From an uncultured Chloroflexota bacterium (GTDB lineage Bacteria > Chloroflexota > Anaerolineae > Aggregatilineales > Phototrophicaceae): a DNA stretch of 14,171 nucleotides. Of this stretch, positions 11,947-14,171 are shown piece after piece (within the stretch, counting starts at the first letter, position 1; each line of letters starts with the position of its first letter). The position numbers and the translations under genes are program-made. The DNA lies in assembly GCA_937927665.1 (NCBI GenBank), contig CALBRY010000425.1, positions 1 through 14,171 on the forward strand, in the 5' to 3' direction. The notes beneath the pieces are model-generated. The model did no database searches, was not told the DNA's origin, and saw nothing but the letters and a program-made list of their open reading frames with translations.

Positions 11947-12792
11947 TTAGACGCTCGACCCACGGCGGTTGCCGCGGCGGCGAACGATAAACGCATCTGT
12001 GCGCTTGTTGCGGCGCGTGCGGTAGCCCAAAGCGGGCTTGCCCCAAGGCGTCTTGGGACCGGGCAAACCGATACCGGAACGCCCCTCACCACCCCCGTGC
12101 GGATGACCGGAGGGGTCCATCGCCACACCACGCACTTCAGGACGCCAGCCCATCCAGCGTTTGCGACCGGCTTTACCGAGCTTGATGTTGCCGTGATCGG
12201 TGTTACCCACCTGACCAATCGTCGCCATGCAGCGCTCGTGAACCAGACGCACTTCACCGCTGGGCAAACGCACCTGCGCGTAGATGCCCTCTTTAGCGAG
12301 AAGCTGCGCGCTTACGCCCGCCGCCCGCGCCAGTTGCCCGCCATTGCCGGGCAGCAGTTCGACGTTGTGGATTTGTGTACCGACGGGAATATCGCGGATG
12401 TACAGGGCGTTGCCCGGGCGTACATCTGCCATTTCGCCGTTGGCGACACGATCCCCAACCTTAAGACCCAGAGGAGCGATAATATACCGCTTCTCGCCGT
12501 CTTCATACTGAAGGAGCGCGATACGAGCGGAGCGATTGGGATCGTATTCGATAGCGATCACCGATGCTGCGACATCCTGCTTATCGCGCTTAAAGTCGAT
12601 GAGACGGTAACGGCGCTTGTGACCACCGCCGCGATGACGCACGGTGAGACGTCCGAGGTTGTTGCGACCGCCTTTTTTGCGGATCGCCTCGGTAAGCGAA
12701 CGTTCCGGTTTCGACTTGGTAATTTCATCAAACGAGTGTCCGGTCATGCCGCGACGCCCCGCTGATGTGGGTTTATAAATCTTGACAGCCAT
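11947..12792 (-). CDS. rplB: 50S ribosomal protein L2
   Basis: L2 is essential for subunit joining and the structure of the peptidyl transferase centre. It has 281 residues, the usual 273-280 range. Signatures run from KIYKPTSAGRRGMTGHSFDE through LTVRHRGGGHKRRYRLIDFK, GTQIHNVELLPGNGGQLARA, VHERCMATIGQVGN and KAGRKRWMGWRPEVRGVAMD to KTPWGKPALGYRTRRNKRTD. The functional loop reads MDPSGHPHGGGEGR: His230 (E. coli His229) is kept, but the residue before it is Gly229 where nearly all L2 have Asp. The SD is short (GGGGA, five bases before the ATG). It starts 15 bases after the rplW stop. Confidence 0.98.
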   Translation of the reverse strand: MAVKIYKPTSAGRRGMTGHSFDEITKSKPERSLTEAIRKKGGRNNLGRLTVRHRGGGHKRRYRLIDFKRDKQDVAASVIAIEYDPNRSARIALLQYEDGEKRYIIAPLGLKVGDRVANGEMADVRPGNALYIRDIPVGTQIHNVELLPGNGGQLARAAGVSAQLLAKEGIYAQVRLPSGEVRLVHERCMATIGQVGNTDHGNIKLGKAGRKRWMGWRPEVRGVAMDPSGHPHGGGEGRSGIGLPGPKTPWGKPALGYRTRRNKRTDAFIVRRRGNRRGSSV

Positions 12793-12807
12793 TTTCGTCC
12801 CCGCGCC

Positions 12808-13110
12808 TTACACGTTGAACAATTCGATCGTGGCACCGTCAGCCAGCGTAACAATGGCTTTTTTCCACTGCTTACTGCGCATGTAGCTGCGGCGACCGCG
12901 CTGCCCACGCTTGGCGGGCACAATCATGGTGTTCACCTTCTTGACCTTACCTTCAAGGTCGAAGATGATCTCGACGGCTTCTTTGATCTGTGCCTTGTTT
13001 GCGTTCTGCGACACTTCAAAGACGTACTTGTTGCCCGTATCATTGAGCATCGTCGCCTTTTCGGTGACGACCGGGCGCAGCAGGACGTTATAAATATGGA
13101 GTTCCGCCAT
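12808..13110 (-). CDS. rplW: 50S ribosomal protein L23
   Basis: L23 lies at the exit of the polypeptide tunnel and is the docking point for trigger factor and SRP. It has 100 residues, typical. Features are YNVLLRPVVTEKATMLNDTG, NKYVFEVSQNANKAQIKEAV, EIIFDLEGKVKKVNTMIVP, the basic KRGQRGRRSYMRSKQWKKAI loop, and the end VTLADGATIELFNV. A GAGG lies eight bases before the ATG. It begins three bases after the rplD stop. Nothing unusual is seen. Confidence 0.98.
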   Translation of the reverse strand: MAELHIYNVLLRPVVTEKATMLNDTGNKYVFEVSQNANKAQIKEAVEIIFDLEGKVKKVNTMIVPAKRGQRGRRSYMRSKQWKKAIVTLADGATIELFNV

Positions 13111-13113
13111 CGC

Positions 13114-13785
13114 CTATACCTCGCTTTCCGCTGCTTCCGCCTTGCCCCAGATGCGCTTGATAACATCGAGCGCGGCGACAGGCACAATCACCTTGTCGTA
13201 CTGAAGCAGGTCGCGGATATTCAAATAGTTGACCAGCAGCGGCTTGGCATTGTCCAAATTGTCCGTGCTGCGTTTCACGTTCAGGTTATCCTGAGCCGTG
13301 TTATCGGGGATCAAGACAAGCGCGGTGCTGTTTGTACCCGCAATCGCCTGAACAACCTGTGCCATCTGCTGCGTTTTGGGCGCAGACATCGTGATCTTAT
13401 CCACGAACACCAGTTGACCATCCGCCAGCAGGGCGCTTAGGGCGCTGCGAATTGCGGCGCGGCGCATCTGCTTGGGCATGTCCGTCGAATAATCACGCGG
13501 CTTGGGACCCATGGGGCGACCACCGCCGACATACTGGGTAGCGGAGCGCGAGCCGTGACGGGCGCGACCGGTGCCTTTTTGCTTATAAACCTTGGCTGTC
13601 GTGCGGCTGACTTCGGCGCGGCGCTGAACGCTGTGAGTACCAGCGCGTGCGTTCGCCATCTGCCGGACAAATGCCTGATGCATCAAGCCCGTATTAATCT
13701 TGGCTGCAAAAATATCGGCGGGCAGATCAAGCGTACCAATCTGCTTGCCGCTCATATCCATCAGGGGAACCTGCAAGTTCGTCAT
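13114..13785 (-). CDS. rplD: 50S ribosomal protein L4
   Basis: L4 sends a loop into the exit tunnel opposite L22; in E. coli it also represses the S10 operon. From 13785 it has 223 residues (MTNLQVPLMDMSGKQIGTLD). Conserved parts are the loop TTAKVYKQKGTGRARHGSRS and GGGRPMGPKPRDYSTDMPKQ, then MRRAAIRSALSALLADGQLV, and DLLQYDKVIVPVAALDVI near the end. An ATG two codons upstream (13791) is also in frame. The GGAGG at 13794-13798 is eight bases from 13785 but only two from 13791, so I prefer 13785. It follows rplC by about 30 bases. Confidence 0.96.
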   Translation of the reverse strand: MTNLQVPLMDMSGKQIGTLDLPADIFAAKINTGLMHQAFVRQMANARAGTHSVQRRAEVSRTTAKVYKQKGTGRARHGSRSATQYVGGGRPMGPKPRDYSTDMPKQMRRAAIRSALSALLADGQLVFVDKITMSAPKTQQMAQVVQAIAGTNSTALVLIPDNTAQDNLNVKRSTDNLDNAKPLLVNYLNIRDLLQYDKVIVPVAALDVIKRIWGKAEAAESEV

Positions 13786-13793
13786 CGTCATAT

Positions 13794-13800
13794 CCTCCTC
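13794..13800 (-). promoter_or_regulatory. Ribosome binding site of rplD
   Basis: GAGGAGG on the minus strand has ideal spacing (8 bases) to the ATG at 13785 and poor spacing (2 bases) to the ATG at 13791, which favours the shorter L4. Confidence 0.5.
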
Positions 13801-13814
13801 AATCGTCGCTCACG

Positions 13815-14171
13815 CTATCCACGACGGACACGGGCGGGCTTGACCATGACGATGCTGCCGTTGACGCCGGGGACGCTGCCCTTAACCGCCAACAGATTAC
13901 GGGACGCATCGACGATCACCACTTCCAGATTTTGCGCGGTCACACGGTCATTACCCATGCGTCCCGCCATCCGCTGACCGCGCCATGTATGCGCGGGGAA
14001 AGTGGTAGCGCCGACCGAACCGGGTGCGCGTACGCGGTCGCTTGCCCCATGGCTCTTGGGCTGACGATGGAAGTTGTGACGCTTAATCGTTCCTGCGAAG
14101 CCACGCCCCTTGCTCTTGCCGATCACATCGACACGTTCGCCCTTTGCGAACACGTCGCACTTAATTTCTTG
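13815..14171 (-). CDS. rplC: 50S ribosomal protein L3, C-terminal part (5' end outside window)
   Basis: L3 initiates 50S assembly and sends a loop towards the peptidyl transferase centre. About 118 C-terminal codons are present and the frame stays open to the last base of the window. The visible part starts QEIKCDVFAKGERVDVIGKS and continues KGRGFAGTIKRHNFHRQPKS, HGASDRVRAPGSVGATTFPA, RGQRMAGRMGNDRVTAQNLE, VVIVDASRNLLAVKGSVPG and the basic end. A GTG at 14153 is internal, not a start: it lies within the conserved strand before GERVDV. The stop is TAG. It is the first gene of the visible block; rpsJ would be expected upstream. Confidence 0.97.
   Translation of the reverse strand, partial: QEIKCDVFAKGERVDVIGKSKGRGFAGTIKRHNFHRQPKSHGASDRVRAPGSVGATTFPAHTWRGQRMAGRMGNDRVTAQNLEVVIVDASRNLLAVKGSVPGVNGSIVMVKPARVRRG

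Noticed and set aside
365..14171. CRISPR array, transposase gene or prophage genes
   Set aside because: No regular spacer-repeat array and no mobile-element protein was found; only small palindromes are present.

Overview
The window is one continuous stretch of a bacterial S10-spc ribosomal protein locus, read entirely on the minus strand. In transcription order (right to left) it runs rplC (5' end outside the window), rplD, rplW, rplB, rpsS, rplV, rpsC, rplP, rpmC, rpsQ, rplN, rplX, rplE, rpsN, rpsH, rplF, rplR, rpsE, rpmD, rplO, secY, adk and map. After these come a PAS-containing sensor histidine kinase and the start of a winged-helix (HTH_42-type) protein that leaves the window at base 1. 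I see no tRNA, rRNA, CRISPR array or transposase, and no convincing plus-strand gene.

The gene order is the usual bacterial one. A zinc-ribbon rplX, a zinc-type rpsN, the style of rplB and secY, and the HTH_42-family neighbour suggest a member of Chloroflexota (Anaerolineae-like). This placement is inferred from family resemblance; I could not run a search. The block stops at map: infA, rpmJ, rpsM, rpsK, rpsD, rpoA and rplQ, which often follow, are not here, so the alpha-operon part must lie elsewhere.

Most genes are separated by 0-30 bases or overlap (rplP/rpmC, rpmC/rpsQ, rpsE/rpmD) and have Shine-Dalgarno sequences, as expected for one coupled transcript making the 30S and 50S subunits. 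secY makes the translocon channel; adk and map (adenylate balance and removal of initiator methionine) ride on the same transcript. Five larger gaps break the pattern: rplB-rpsS (120 bases), rplF-rplR (161), rplO-secY (200), secY-adk (about 100) and map-kinase (121). Several hold palindromes: a nested three-stem fold in rplF-rplR, a GC-rich REP-like palindrome and a candidate promoter before secY, and a heptad-repeat palindrome after secY.

This is mainly a housekeeping locus, and I found no new multi-gene system. The points most worth checking are the unusual zinc site of S14 (C-x10-C-x12-C-x2-H), the nested RNA-like fold between rplF and rplR, the heptad palindrome after secY, an adenylate kinase with altered P-loop residues, a Gly in place of the conserved Asp next to the key His of L2, and extensions on S5, L29, L15 and S17.
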